DNA from: Lentibacillus lipolyticus
GTDB lineage: Bacteria; Bacillota; Bacilli; Bacillales; Amphibacillaceae
Assembly: GCA_004145795.1 (NCBI GenBank)
Contig: SEIO01000016.1
Span: 1 to 63,214, forward strand
Direction of reading: 5' to 3'
Length of the DNA stretch: 63,214 nt
Shown: one piece after another, positions 54,104 through 62,248 of the stretch
How positions within the stretch are numbered: the stretch's first letter is position 1
Layout of the letters: each line of letters starts with the position of its first letter
Made by a program: the position numbers and the translations under genes
Notes under the pieces: generated by a model
What the model saw: only the letters and a program-made list of their open reading frames with translations
Told to the model about the DNA's origin: nothing
Database searches by the model: none

Positions 54104-54778
54104 ATGACTTATAAGGTGAACATAATTAGGTTTTTCTTTCCGGTTGCTGATAGTCTGCTGCGAGTAAAAAAAGCAGAAACAATCAAGGGGCTGTGGCGGA
54201 CAAGTTTACTGCTTATTCTATTCAGTATAGGGGTCTACTTCGGGATGGCAGTTTTAGGAATAGGTACAGGCCCTATTAACGACGATGCAGCTGCACTCGG
54301 CTTTCTGGGTTATGAAGCGGGTAAGCTATGGTTCGCAATTGGCAGAATTGGCTTTGCAATTTTGTTTGGCTTATTTATTCTATTTGTCCCATCACTCATT
54401 TTCTATTTCATTACGAAGATTCACTACCGGAAATTACTCGTCATGCAGCAGGTTGTTCTTGCTGTTATGCTAATAGAACGGCTGGTTTGGATTCCACTGG
54501 CTACACATGCCGGGCTGGACTGGTTTGCATCCCCGTTTTCATTTGGCATCATCGCCATGTATGTAACTGATATCCCGTGGGTTACATTCTTTTTTGGTTC
54601 TGCATCAGTATTTCAGCTCTGGATCATTTGGTTTCAGGCAACGTTTTTATCCTATTTATCGGCTGTTAAAAGAGGATGGATTTGGACGATTGTCATTGTT
54701 ATCCATTTAATCTACTGGGCTGGCACGGCTACTCTGACCAGCTTTGATCAGCATTTGATAGGCGGGTGGTTTGCATGA
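54104..54778 (+). CDS. Polytopic membrane protein of unknown function
   Basis: I do not recognise this 224-residue protein with certainty. It has five to six hydrophobic segments (about 33-53, 78-105, 113-132, 142-185 as one or two, and 193-212). The layout resembles Yip1-type proteins that accompany HlyD-like adaptors, such as YknW with YknX in B. subtilis. It overlaps the next gene by 4 nt (ATGA), so the two are very likely made together. GGGGAAGGA precedes the ATG. Confidence 0.7.
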   Translation: MTYKVNIIRFFFPVADSLLRVKKAETIKGLWRTSLLLILFSIGVYFGMAVLGIGTGPINDDAAALGFLGYEAGKLWFAIGRIGFAILFGLFILFVPSLIFYFITKIHYRKLLVMQQVVLAVMLIERLVWIPLATHAGLDWFASPFSFGIIAMYVTDIPWVTFFFGSASVFQLWIIWFQATFLSYLSAVKRGWIWTIVIVIHLIYWAGTATLTSFDQHLIGGWFA

Positions 54779-55995
54779 GACGGAGGCAATGGTTTATTGC
54801 GTTTGCTGGAATTCTGCTTGGTGTGAACGGTCTCCTTATTTTTCTGGATGATGAAGGAGAAGTAGCGCGACTGTCCTATGTACAAGACTGGTCTGTCATT
54901 GCTGAAAAAGATATGACAAAAACAATCGATACACCAGGCGTATTAACAGCCAATCAACTACCTGTTTACTTTGATAAAACAAGGGGCAGTTTTCAGAAGT
55001 TTTTAGTAGAGGAAGGGACTACTGTTCGTGTTGGTGAACCGCTCTATACATACAATGTGGATAATTATGCGGAAACAAAGACGGATCTGGAACAAAAAAA
55101 GCGCCAATTGACTGATGAGATCCGTGCGGTCGAAGAGGCTGCGACATCTTTGTCCGCCCACCGTATTCCAGAGGAAGGCACCAATGCTGTATTTGAAGGG
55201 GAAAGCAGCAACCTTGAGCTGAAAGACCGGTCCGTTGAGACAAACTACCTGAAAGAACGAGACTTGGCGGGGATAGAAATGGAACTTGCTCAAAAACGTG
55301 CTCAGCTGGAAAGCATCCAAATGCAGCTGTCGGAACTGGAAACGGACGGGGAGACGGTGACTGTTGCCAGTCCGTATGCAGGAAGTGTCACGGAACTGTC
55401 TGAATCACTGGACAATCCAGTTGTTACCATTCGCGGCACCGAATTGTATGCACAAGGTAAGCTGACGGAAGCGGAGCGGATGGAAGTTGAAAAAGACATG
55501 CCTGCTGAAGTCACCATCAGAGAGAGTGACACAGTGATCAATGGGGCACTGGGTGCGCTTGCAGATAATCCGGAAACTCTTCATGTGGACAGGGAAAGTA
55601 CGTATTCATTTCAAGTGACATTTGATGAACAAGCGGATACAGAAGACTTATTGCCGGGGTATCATGCAGATGTTGCCATTACAACAGCAAAGTCGGTGGA
55701 TGTGCCTGCTGTCAAGACAGAACTGATGAACGGTAGCAGCCTATGGAAAATGACAAGCGATGGAACATTGAAAAAGCAAACGGTTAAAACCGGGGTTGTT
55801 GCGAATGGCTATGCTGAATTGACCAAAGGAGCCGAACCGGGCGAATGGGCTGCTGCAAACGCCCGTGAACAACTCCGCGATGGTACTGTATTCATCACAC
55901 CGTTAAAATTGCATGACATAGAATGGAAACAGTTAGGGAAATATGATAATGTAAATTGGAAACGGTGTATACTGACAGGATTGTTGGCCAGATAA
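54775..55995 (+). CDS. HlyD/YknX-like membrane-fusion adaptor
   Basis: The 406-residue protein has one N-terminal membrane anchor (about 8-24). A lipoyl-type half follows, then a long alpha-helical hairpin (about 95-190, with a gap rich in Ala/Ser), the second lipoyl half (VASPYAGSVTEL) and beta-barrel domains. Such adaptors normally work with an ABC or RND exporter, yet none is adjacent. ATG 54775 overlaps the stop of the upstream gene; a frame extension to 54766 is unlikely. A role with the membrane partner upstream, or with a transporter elsewhere, is inference. Confidence 0.82.
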   Translation: MRRRQWFIAFAGILLGVNGLLIFLDDEGEVARLSYVQDWSVIAEKDMTKTIDTPGVLTANQLPVYFDKTRGSFQKFLVEEGTTVRVGEPLYTYNVDNYAETKTDLEQKKRQLTDEIRAVEEAATSLSAHRIPEEGTNAVFEGESSNLELKDRSVETNYLKERDLAGIEMELAQKRAQLESIQMQLSELETDGETVTVASPYAGSVTELSESLDNPVVTIRGTELYAQGKLTEAERMEVEKDMPAEVTIRESDTVINGALGALADNPETLHVDRESTYSFQVTFDEQADTEDLLPGYHADVAITTAKSVDVPAVKTELMNGSSLWKMTSDGTLKKQTVKTGVVANGYAELTKGAEPGEWAAANAREQLRDGTVFITPLKLHDIEWKQLGKYDNVNWKRCILTGLLAR

Positions 55996-56116
55996 ACGTT
56001 TGGGCCAGTTGGTCGTGTGGAATATTTTTCAGAAGGATTATTCAGCGGCAGTTTATGTGACTTGATGCTGCCGGAAGGATAGGTTGTAAATGATTTAGCG
56101 AGGGGGTACATAAAGG

Positions 56117-56581
56117 ATGGGACTAATTTATATAGGGGTACTATTGTGTGCTGTGGCATTTGCTGTTGTAGCAATCTTTGCTTCCCTTGCGTTAAAGCGT
56201 GCTGCGGACACGATGGAAACCTTTAGTAAGACGCTAGGTGATGTGGAGCAAAAAATGAACTACATCACACCGGAACTGCGGAAAACGTTAGAGGAAACAG
56301 GCAGGGCAACGGATGATCTTCATGATAAACTTGGTGTGGCAAATGGCCTGTTTGATTCGGTCCAGCATATGGGAGGAGCTATTCATACGTGTAACAGGCT
56401 GCTGCATACGAAAACCAACAGGCTATCAGCATTAGGATCACCAAACTTTGTAGACAAGCTAACGGAAACCCTTAAGTGGGGAGAAGTTGCCAATCAGGTG
56501 TACCACAGATGGAAAAGAGACGGAAAGAACGAAGGCAATCGTCCGGATGCGAATGAAAAAAGAACAGGAGATGAGGGATAA
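56117..56581 (+). CDS. DUF948-like small membrane protein, copy 1
   Basis: The 154-residue protein has one N-terminal membrane helix (about 3-26), then an amphipathic helical region (MEKMNYIT-type spacing; ETGRATDDLHDKLG) and a basic, charged tail. This is the DUF948 layout seen in YtxG-type general-stress proteins. Function unknown. GGGGGTACATAAAGG lies ahead of the ATG. It is 2 nt before a second family member. Confidence 0.75.
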   Translation: MGLIYIGVLLCAVAFAVVAIFASLALKRAADTMETFSKTLGDVEQKMNYITPELRKTLEETGRATDDLHDKLGVANGLFDSVQHMGGAIHTCNRLLHTKTNRLSALGSPNFVDKLTETLKWGEVANQVYHRWKRDGKNEGNRPDANEKRTGDEG

Positions 56582-56583
56582 TT

Positions 56584-56931
56584 ATGAGTTTAACCGGAAT
56601 AGGCGTCATTTTAATCGGGGTAGCACTACTTATTATCGCTGTGTACGCGGCTTGGACGTTAAACAATTTGGCAAATGTGCTTCGGGGAATGGAAAAAACG
56701 GTAGAGCATTTACCAGATCAGCTTGATGATCTTTTCAGAGAAACCGGCACAGCACTCAACCAGACCAATCAGACCATTTCGGAAGTGAATGATAAACTGC
56801 GTACACTTAGCCCGCTGTTTTATCTTGTCCGGGACGTTGGCGAGGCATCTAGAAAGCTAACCTCTCCTTTGGCGCGGTTCAGTGCATCTATGAACAAAAA
56901 ATGGGGCAATCATGAACAGCAGGACGATTAG
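56584..56931 (+). CDS. DUF948-like small membrane protein, copy 2
   Basis: The 115-residue paralog has a membrane helix (about 5-27) and a helical stretch with LPDQLDDLFRETGTALNQTNQTISEVNDKL, split here by polar residues, followed by LSPLFYLVRDVGEASRKL. It starts 2 nt after copy 1, with GGAGATGAGGG upstream. A bidirectional terminator separates it from an inverted third copy. Confidence 0.78.
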   Translation: MSLTGIGVILIGVALLIIAVYAAWTLNNLANVLRGMEKTVEHLPDQLDDLFRETGTALNQTNQTISEVNDKLRTLSPLFYLVRDVGEASRKLTSPLARFSASMNKKWGNHEQQDD

Positions 56932-56962
56932 AACAAGGCTGGGACAAAAGTATTGAAGCAAA

Positions 56963-57013
56963 AGAAAAATCCGAACGATGATTCTTTTATTGGAATCTGT
57001 TCGGATTTTTTGT
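56963..57013. terminator. Bidirectional terminator between DUF948 genes
   Basis: AAAAATCCGAAC pairs with GTTCGGATTTTT. The flanks carry T runs on both strands, so it can serve copy 2 (plus) and copy 3 (minus). Confidence 0.85.
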
Positions 57014-57078
57014 TATTAGTGAAGCTTTTTCCCGCTTCTGAATACATAGAGCAAAGTTTCGTTATGCACTAGCCTCTT

Positions 57079-57489
57079 CTAATTATTTTTGCGCTGTCGG
57101 ATGCAGTAGCCTAATGCAGCTATACCGTATATCCATTCCAGGTTGTAGCGCTTCATAACCGTATTATCTGTCTTTGCCTTCATTTCCTTATTTATTGCTG
57201 TCACCGATGCTGTTAGGTTCTGCACTGCTTTGCCGATGTCTCCTGCAAGTTGAATGATGGGATCCAATCTGCCTATTTTCTGGTTGATTTGGCTGATGGC
57301 AGCCGTCCCTGACCGCAGCACATTGCTGGTATCCATCATGATGCCTGCCACCTGTTCAGGAAGTTGCCCGGTTGTAACCTGCAGGCTGGTAAGGATGTTT
57401 GTCAGCTTTTTTAGCGGTTTGATCAGTAAAACAGCAACAGCAATGGAGGCCAATCCAATCAGGAGGATGCCGATACCTACTAAGTCCAC
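57079..57489 (-). CDS. DUF948-like small membrane protein, copy 3 (inverted)
   Basis: The 136-residue paralog lies on the opposite strand, facing copy 2. It begins MDLVGIGILLIG with a membrane helix (about 4-24), then helical QLPEQVAGIMMDTSNVLRSG and ISQINQKIGRLDPIIQLAGDIG. These match copy 2 blocks in order (LPDQLDDL, ISEVNDKL and LSPLFYLVRDVG). GTG 57489 is chosen because AAAGGAG lies 10 nt upstream; the longer frame to 57531 has no site. Confidence 0.75.
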   Translation of the reverse strand: MDLVGIGILLIGLASIAVAVLLIKPLKKLTNILTSLQVTTGQLPEQVAGIMMDTSNVLRSGTAAISQINQKIGRLDPIIQLAGDIGKAVQNLTASVTAINKEMKAKTDNTVMKRYNLEWIYGIAALGYCIRQRKNN

Positions 57490-57630
57490 TTTATCATTGC
57501 TCCTTTCCTCGCAGTAAGAAAGTATCAACACTTTCTAACTGCATAAGTTTAACTAAGGCAATCGCCTGCGCCTAAAGAGCTTCGCGTTAACCAAGCTTTC
57601 TTTACCATTTTTCTTGATGGCTCCATTCTA

Positions 57631-57659
57631 TCATAAATGGCTTTCTTGTCCCATATAAT
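57631..57659 (+). promoter_or_regulatory. Candidate sigma-E promoter of cwlD
   Basis: TCATAAA and CATATAAT are 14 nt apart, close to the mother-cell sigma-E pattern, 35 nt before cwlD. cwlD is a sporulation gene in B. subtilis, which fits. Confidence 0.45.
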
Positions 57660-57693
57660 GGTCCAAGCAGCAGAATGAGAAGGAGCGAACGGT

Positions 57694-58407
57694 ATGGAAC
57701 GAATGAAGAATGTGCTGATGTGGGGAGCAGGTTTGGTGGTACTGGCATTGCTTATTCAATACCCAATTGAAAAAGCGGATTCGACATGGGAGACATGGTC
57801 CCTGCCTTTGTCCGGCAAAACCATTGTCATTGATCCAGGCCATGGGGGTGTAGATGGAGGTGCGGTCGGAAAAGATGAAACACTTGAAAAGGATATTGCC
57901 CTTGCTGTAGCCAAAAAAACACGTGACTATTTGCAGCAGTCTGGTGCGCTTGTGTATTTGACCAGGGAAACGGATAAAGACTTGGCAAAGGCTGATACAG
58001 AGGGACTATCACGTCGGAAATCAGAGGATATCCGAAAGCGGCTCCAATTTATCCACGACAAAGAAGCGGATCTCTTTGTTACCCTGCATTTGAACGCATT
58101 GTCTTCTGAAAAGTGGCACGGAGCGCAAACGTTTTACCACCCCGACGATGGCAAAAACAAACATCTGGCTGAAATGATTCAGGCGGAGATTACCCGCAAC
58201 CTTGAAAATACAACTAGAACACCACTTGCGATCAATAATGTTTATTTGCTGAAACACGCCAAAGTACCCGGATCACTTGTTGAAATTGGGTTTTTGTCCA
58301 ATCAGGAGGAGTTGGAAAATTTGAAGACAGATGCTTATCAGGAGAAGATGGCTGCCAGCATTTACGAAGGCATGCTTCGTTACATCTCAGAAGAACCACA
58401 GGAATAG
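57694..58407 (+). CDS. cwlD: Spore-cortex amidase CwlD
   Basis: CwlD is the N-acetylmuramoyl-L-alanine amidase that, with PdaA, makes muramic-delta-lactam in spore cortex. The 237-residue protein has an N-terminal membrane or signal segment (about 6-24) and an amidase_3 domain. Zinc ligands His50 (DPGHGG), Glu65 (LEKDIA) and the LHLNA histidine are present, as is the catalytic Glu in LVEIGFLSN. GAAGGAG precedes the ATG. Confidence 0.95.
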   Translation: MERMKNVLMWGAGLVVLALLIQYPIEKADSTWETWSLPLSGKTIVIDPGHGGVDGGAVGKDETLEKDIALAVAKKTRDYLQQSGALVYLTRETDKDLAKADTEGLSRRKSEDIRKRLQFIHDKEADLFVTLHLNALSSEKWHGAQTFYHPDDGKNKHLAEMIQAEITRNLENTTRTPLAINNVYLLKHAKVPGSLVEIGFLSNQEELENLKTDAYQEKMAASIYEGMLRYISEEPQE

Positions 58408-58429
58408 CAGAAATCCCTTTCTAATGATT

Positions 58430-58456
58430 CAAATCACTTAGAAATCATGTGATTTG
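58430..58456. promoter_or_regulatory. Inverted repeat at the salA promoter
   Basis: CAAATCAC (58430-58437) and GTGATTTG (58449-58456) form a perfect 8 bp inverted repeat with 11 nt between arms. It straddles the -35 element of the salA promoter and looks like an operator for a dimeric regulator. Confidence 0.55.
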
Positions 58457-58465
58457 TGTTATACT
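58438..58465 (+). promoter_or_regulatory. salA promoter
   Basis: TTAGAA and TATACT are 16 nt apart, about 70 nt before the salA start. The -35 match is modest. Confidence 0.5.
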
Positions 58466-58533
58466 GGCATTGTATGGAATGATGGAAACATGATGATTCA
58501 TATAGACGCTAGAGAAAGGGATGGTGACGAACC

Positions 58534-59592
58534 GTGTTATCAAAAGAAGACGTAAGGGAGCTGCTTAACCCTGTCAATGATCCGTTTTTACATAAAACGC
58601 TGGAGGAAACCGGTGGTATAAACGAAATTACGATTAAAGAAGAAAAGAAACATGTCAGTGTAAAAATCGGTATTGCTAAAACGAACACTGCGGAACAGAT
58701 GCAGCTGCAGCAGGAGATTGTCGGTATTTTGAAAAAGAATGGCGCAACAACCGTCGGTCTCCGATTCGAACAGCTGCCTGATGAAGTCATTCAAAAATAC
58801 CAGCCGGCTGCTGAAGCGGAACAGGAAAAGACACTTTTGGGCGGGGCCAAACAGCCTAATTTTATTGCTGTCGCCAGTGGTAAAGGCGGCGTTGGCAAAT
58901 CAACGGTAACGGTAAACTTGGCCATGTCATTGATGCGGCTTGGCAAAAAGGTCGGTATTATTGATGCAGATATTTACGGCTTCAGTGTGCCGGATATGAT
59001 GGGTATTGAAAACAGACCGCAAGTAAGAGGAGAAAAAATCATTCCAGTTGAACGCTTTGGTGTACAAGTTATTTCCATGGGTTTCTTCGTAGAGGACAAT
59101 TCCCCAATTATTTGGCGCGGACCGATGCTTGGCAAGATGCTCAGCAGTTTTTTCAAAGAAGTGGAGTGGGGCGACTTGGACTATTTGCTGCTTGACCTCC
59201 CACCGGGAACAGGCGATATTGCCATGGACGTCCATGAAATGATTCCAAGCTGCAAGGAACTTATCGTATCCACACCACATCCTTCTGCGGCATTTGTAGC
59301 TGCAAGGGCTGGCCAGATGGCATTAAAGACAGAGCACGAAATTCTTGGCATTGTGGAAAACATGGCTTATTACGAAAGCAAGAAAACAGGAGAAAAAGAA
59401 TACGTGTTTGGTAAAGGCGGCGGGGATAAACTGGCTGAAGCTCTGCAGACAAAAGTGCTCGGTCGTTTGCCGTTGCAGCAGCCGTATGAAGAAGAAGATG
59501 AATTTGCTCCGTCGGTTTATCAGCAGGATCATCCGCTTGGCAAGGAATACCATAAGATTGCATCGAAAATCGCCGCGAAAGTGGAAGGGTAA
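58534..59592 (+). CDS. salA: Mrp/NBP35-family P-loop protein SalA
   Basis: SalA (YbaL) is a Mrp-type P-loop ATPase; in B. subtilis it represses scoC and so favours exoprotease production. The 352-residue protein has an N-terminal MIP18-like domain (about 1-85) and an ATPase with SGKGGVGKST (115-124) and DLPPGTGD. The C-terminal CxxC of iron-sulfur Mrp proteins is absent (AYYES in its place), as in B. subtilis SalA. GTG 58534 is the start; AAAGGGATGGTG upstream is the ribosome site. Confidence 0.94.
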   Translation: MLSKEDVRELLNPVNDPFLHKTLEETGGINEITIKEEKKHVSVKIGIAKTNTAEQMQLQQEIVGILKKNGATTVGLRFEQLPDEVIQKYQPAAEAEQEKTLLGGAKQPNFIAVASGKGGVGKSTVTVNLAMSLMRLGKKVGIIDADIYGFSVPDMMGIENRPQVRGEKIIPVERFGVQVISMGFFVEDNSPIIWRGPMLGKMLSSFFKEVEWGDLDYLLLDLPPGTGDIAMDVHEMIPSCKELIVSTPHPSAAFVAARAGQMALKTEHEILGIVENMAYYESKKTGEKEYVFGKGGGDKLAEALQTKVLGRLPLQQPYEEEDEFAPSVYQQDHPLGKEYHKIASKIAAKVEG

Positions 59593-59627
59593 TTAACGGC
59601 TGTGGACAACCTTTCGTACTGCGCTTA

Positions 59628-59665
59628 ATAAACAAGAGGTGGACTCAATCCACCTCTTGTTTATT
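59628..59665. terminator. Bidirectional terminator salA/gerD
   Basis: AAACAAGAGGTGGA pairs with TCCACCTCTTGTTT around 5 nt. It separates the converging salA and gerD genes and can serve both. Confidence 0.88.
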
Positions 59666-59682
59666 ACTATCTGTTATTCGGT

Positions 59683-60324
59683 TTAGGCTGTTCCACCGCC
59701 GCCGGAGCCACCCCCGCCACTGCCGGAGCCGCTTCCACCGCTACCATCCTTGGATTGCTGTCCTTGTTGCTGGTTCTTTGATTTTTCTTCAGCAGCTTTC
59801 AGCAAAATTTTTGTTATCTTTTCCTGGAAAAGCGGTGTTTCAAGTGTCTTTTGTATGGTTTCCTCCAAATGCTTGCTGAATTTCTGGCTTTTCATAACAC
59901 TCAGCATTTGGTCTGTTACTTGCGGGTCTTTCAACAAATCAATCATCTGTTGCTTGAATTCCGAGTCGTTCATGAGTTCTTTCATTAGCTTTTTGTGCTG
60001 TTTTGACATGGATTCGGCGTATGCTTTTACAAATTTCGGGTCTTCGAATAACTTCTTCCACATATCTTTTGCCTTATCAGAGGTAAGCACGTTATTAATG
60101 GCCTTTTTTACTTCTTCTGAGTCCATTACAAGCTGCTGTTTCAGCTTTTCGTCAGATAATATATCTTTAAGTGCTTTTTTGCCGTCCTCAGTCTGCAGTA
60201 TGTCAACAACCATTTTCTTTGTTGTATCATAATCGGCTTTTTCTCCCGCAGCATCCTGACCGCCGCAGCCGGAGATGATCGTAACAAGTATCAGGAACAG
60301 GGCACCTAAAATCATTCGAAGCAT
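59683..60324 (-). CDS. gerD: Spore germination lipoprotein GerD
   Basis: GerD is an inner-membrane lipoprotein that clusters germinant receptors into the germinosome. The 213-residue protein has a lipoprotein signal with lipobox ISGC (Cys20), the YDTTKKMVVDILQTEDGKKA segment and long helices typical of the family. Unlike B. subtilis GerD it ends in a long Gln- and Gly/Ser-rich tail (last about 33 residues). ATG 60324 follows GGAGGA and gives a proper signal peptide; a frame extension to 60381 does not. Confidence 0.94.
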   Translation of the reverse strand: MLRMILGALFLILVTIISGCGGQDAAGEKADYDTTKKMVVDILQTEDGKKALKDILSDEKLKQQLVMDSEEVKKAINNVLTSDKAKDMWKKLFEDPKFVKAYAESMSKQHKKLMKELMNDSEFKQQMIDLLKDPQVTDQMLSVMKSQKFSKHLEETIQKTLETPLFQEKITKILLKAAEEKSKNQQQGQQSKDGSGGSGSGSGGGGSGGGGTA

Positions 60325-60350
60325 GCTCAAGTCCTCCTTCCTCTTGCCAT

Positions 60351-60380
60351 TAATGTGTGTACAAACGAGAAAAATATGCA
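60351..60380 (-). promoter_or_regulatory. Candidate forespore (sigma-G) promoter of gerD
   Basis: On the minus strand TGCATA and CACATTA are 17 nt apart, about 27 nt before the gerD start. gerD is sigma-G dependent in B. subtilis. The -10 match is loose. Confidence 0.4.
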
Positions 60381-60454
60381 TTTAGGGGGAGAAAACGGGG
60401 TTTTCATGTTAAAATGTTGGTGGATGTTCAACATGATTTTAGGAGGAACATATT

Positions 60455-61102
60455 TTGAATAGTCGGAAGTTGGCGGGTTTATTTTTTAAAACATTAATCA
60501 TTGGAGGGGTCACAGGTTTAATTACCAGTTTCTTTGTAAAACCTGCACCCTATGTTAATAATCTAAACCCTTTTGATTTTTTTGAACTGATTGGACTTGT
60601 TTTCTTTTTTCTCGGTCTTGGTTTTGTCTTCAGTGTCATTAGTCAGACCGGCTTTTTTGCATACTTGTTTATCAATCAATTTGGTCTCAGCCTGTTCCGA
60701 TCGTTTTGGCCGGCCGTACAAGTGCTCTTAATTGCATTTGTTCTGTTTGACCTGGTGTACTTTCCTTACACAAACACAGGTGATATTTCCATTTTTTGGT
60801 TCATTTTGATGGCGGCAGCAATTTTAGCGTACGGATGGTTTGTATCGGCCATAAAAGCGCGCGCGACAAATCAACGAGCATTCATCCCGTCATTGTTTTT
60901 AATGGTTGTTATGACTTCAGTTGAATGGGTTCCGGGACTGAATGCAGACGGAACAGTTTACGCGTGGTTAATGATTGTCCCACTGTTGGCATGCAATACG
61001 TATCAGCTCCTTGTATTGCACAAGCTGACAGGAACCGGGCAGTCAGCAACCACTGGTAATTTCAGTCAAGCGCCGGAAAAAGGTGCACCGAAAAAAACGT
61101 AA
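60455..61102 (+). CDS. kbaA: KinB-pathway activation protein KbaA
   Basis: KbaA is a membrane protein needed for KinB signalling into the sporulation phosphorelay. The 215-residue protein has six hydrophobic segments (about 8-29, 42-66, 69-80, 84-105, 113-131 and 146-188 in part) and a charged C-terminal tail. It starts at TTG 60455 behind TTAGGAGG. An AAAATGTTG/CAACAT-ATTTT hairpin lies just before the ribosome site (60411-60440). It keeps the B. subtilis place between gerD and pdaB. Confidence 0.9.
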   Translation: MNSRKLAGLFFKTLIIGGVTGLITSFFVKPAPYVNNLNPFDFFELIGLVFFFLGLGFVFSVISQTGFFAYLFINQFGLSLFRSFWPAVQVLLIAFVLFDLVYFPYTNTGDISIFWFILMAAAILAYGWFVSAIKARATNQRAFIPSLFLMVVMTSVEWVPGLNADGTVYAWLMIVPLLACNTYQLLVLHKLTGTGQSATTGNFSQAPEKGAPKKT

Positions 61103-61103
61103 C

Positions 61104-61145
61104 AGAAAAACCCCAATACCATTTCTGGTAATTGGGGTTTTTTGT
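61104..61145. terminator. Bidirectional terminator kbaA/pdaB
   Basis: AAAAACCCCAATACC pairs with GGTAATTGGGGTTTTT (one mismatch) with T runs on both strands, between converging kbaA and pdaB. Confidence 0.88.
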
Positions 61146-61158
61146 GTCTGGTTTTGTT

Positions 61159-61917
61159 TTACTCTGCTGGTTTCGATTCAGCATGTGCTTGGTTGATTAG
61201 TTCTGAAATAGATACAAACTGGAACCCTTTCTTTTTGAGTCCAGGCAAAATGGTATCCAACGCTTTAGCTGTTTGTTTTACCGAATCCGAAGCGTGCAAT
61301 AAGATAATATCACCATTGGACGTTTCATTCATAACAAAATTAACAATCTTATCAGTCCCCGGATTTTTCCAGTCGTTGGGATTAACGTTCCAGTGGGTGA
61401 CGGTAAAGCCCTGCTTTTCGGCTAGTTCAATGATTTCTTTATTAAAGTGGCCATTTGGCGGACGCAGAAGATCCAGGTCCTCATACCCAAGCTTACTGAA
61501 GACATCTTTCGCCTGTACCAGATCTCTCCTCACTTCTTCGATTTCCTGGTCAAGGTAGCTCTTGTAGCGGTAGCCAAGCATTCCCAATTCATGTTCCTGA
61601 TCCGTTATTTTTTCTAATATGTCCGGATGACGTTCAGCCCACTCGCCACTGACAAAAAATGTTGCTTGGACCTTTTTTTCTTTCAGTTTCTCCAGAATGT
61701 CGTATACTTTTTCCTCGCCCCAGCTAATATTAAAGGTTAAAGCAATTTGGGGCTCGTCTCCATTTCCTTTGGTTAAAGCCATTGGATCACTTTTGGATAA
61801 AACGGAAAAAGTGCCATCACGTTCAAACCAGAGGAATGAAGCAGCGAATAATGCAAATAGAATAACTACCAAGAACCGCTTCCATTTTTTAACCCGAATT
61901 GCATAAAAATGTTCCAT
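61159..61917 (-). CDS. pdaB: Sporulation polysaccharide deacetylase PdaB
   Basis: PdaB is a NodB-type protein needed for spore stability. The 252-residue protein has an N-terminal membrane anchor (about 13-30) and the NodB domain from about 55: ALTFNISWG, TFFVSGEWAERHP, the HELGMLGYRYKSY segment, RPPNGHFNKE and LLHASDS. In motif 1 the residue that is Asp in classic NodB enzymes reads Asn, and motif 2 has a single His, so catalytic ability is doubtful. ATG 61917 has GGAGGGGA upstream; the longer frame to 61980 is unlikely. Confidence 0.92.
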   Translation of the reverse strand: MEHFYAIRVKKWKRFLVVILFALFAASFLWFERDGTFSVLSKSDPMALTKGNGDEPQIALTFNISWGEEKVYDILEKLKEKKVQATFFVSGEWAERHPDILEKITDQEHELGMLGYRYKSYLDQEIEEVRRDLVQAKDVFSKLGYEDLDLLRPPNGHFNKEIIELAEKQGFTVTHWNVNPNDWKNPGTDKIVNFVMNETSNGDIILLHASDSVKQTAKALDTILPGLKKKGFQFVSISELINQAHAESKPAE

Positions 61918-61948
61918 ACAATCATTCCCCTCCACAATCCTTACTTCC

Positions 61949-61976
61949 ATTCTATGTACAAGTTTTATCCATATGA
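61949..61976 (-). promoter_or_regulatory. Candidate sigma-E promoter of pdaB
   Basis: On the minus strand TCATATG and CATAGAAT are 13 nt apart, about 30 nt before the pdaB start. It resembles the candidate cwlD promoter. Confidence 0.42.
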
Positions 61977-62248
61977 ACAATTGGATTGCATTTTTATAGC
62001 GAAAGGTGATCCCTTCAAAAAATGAATGACTTATGGAATAACAAGTAGTCCTACTGGGATAAACTTACAGGTATCTGAAGAAGTAACGCTTTTTGAATTC
62101 ATGTATAGAGTGCAAGGGTTATACCAATCCTAAATGTCCGCAGCCAACATCCCAAGTTACGCTGTATTATTTAGCTGTATTGTTTAAAAAATCTCCAAAA
62201 GGGGCAAACAAATTCAGATATTATTACATTAAAGGTAAGGTGTTAAGC

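Noticed and set aside
59750-60232. 160-codon plus-strand frame opposite gerD
   Set aside because: It is a Ser/Phe-rich shadow of gerD, which has a lipoprotein signal and clear family match.
61142-61558. 138-codon plus-strand frame opposite pdaB
   Set aside because: It is antisense to the NodB domain and begins in the terminator between kbaA and pdaB.
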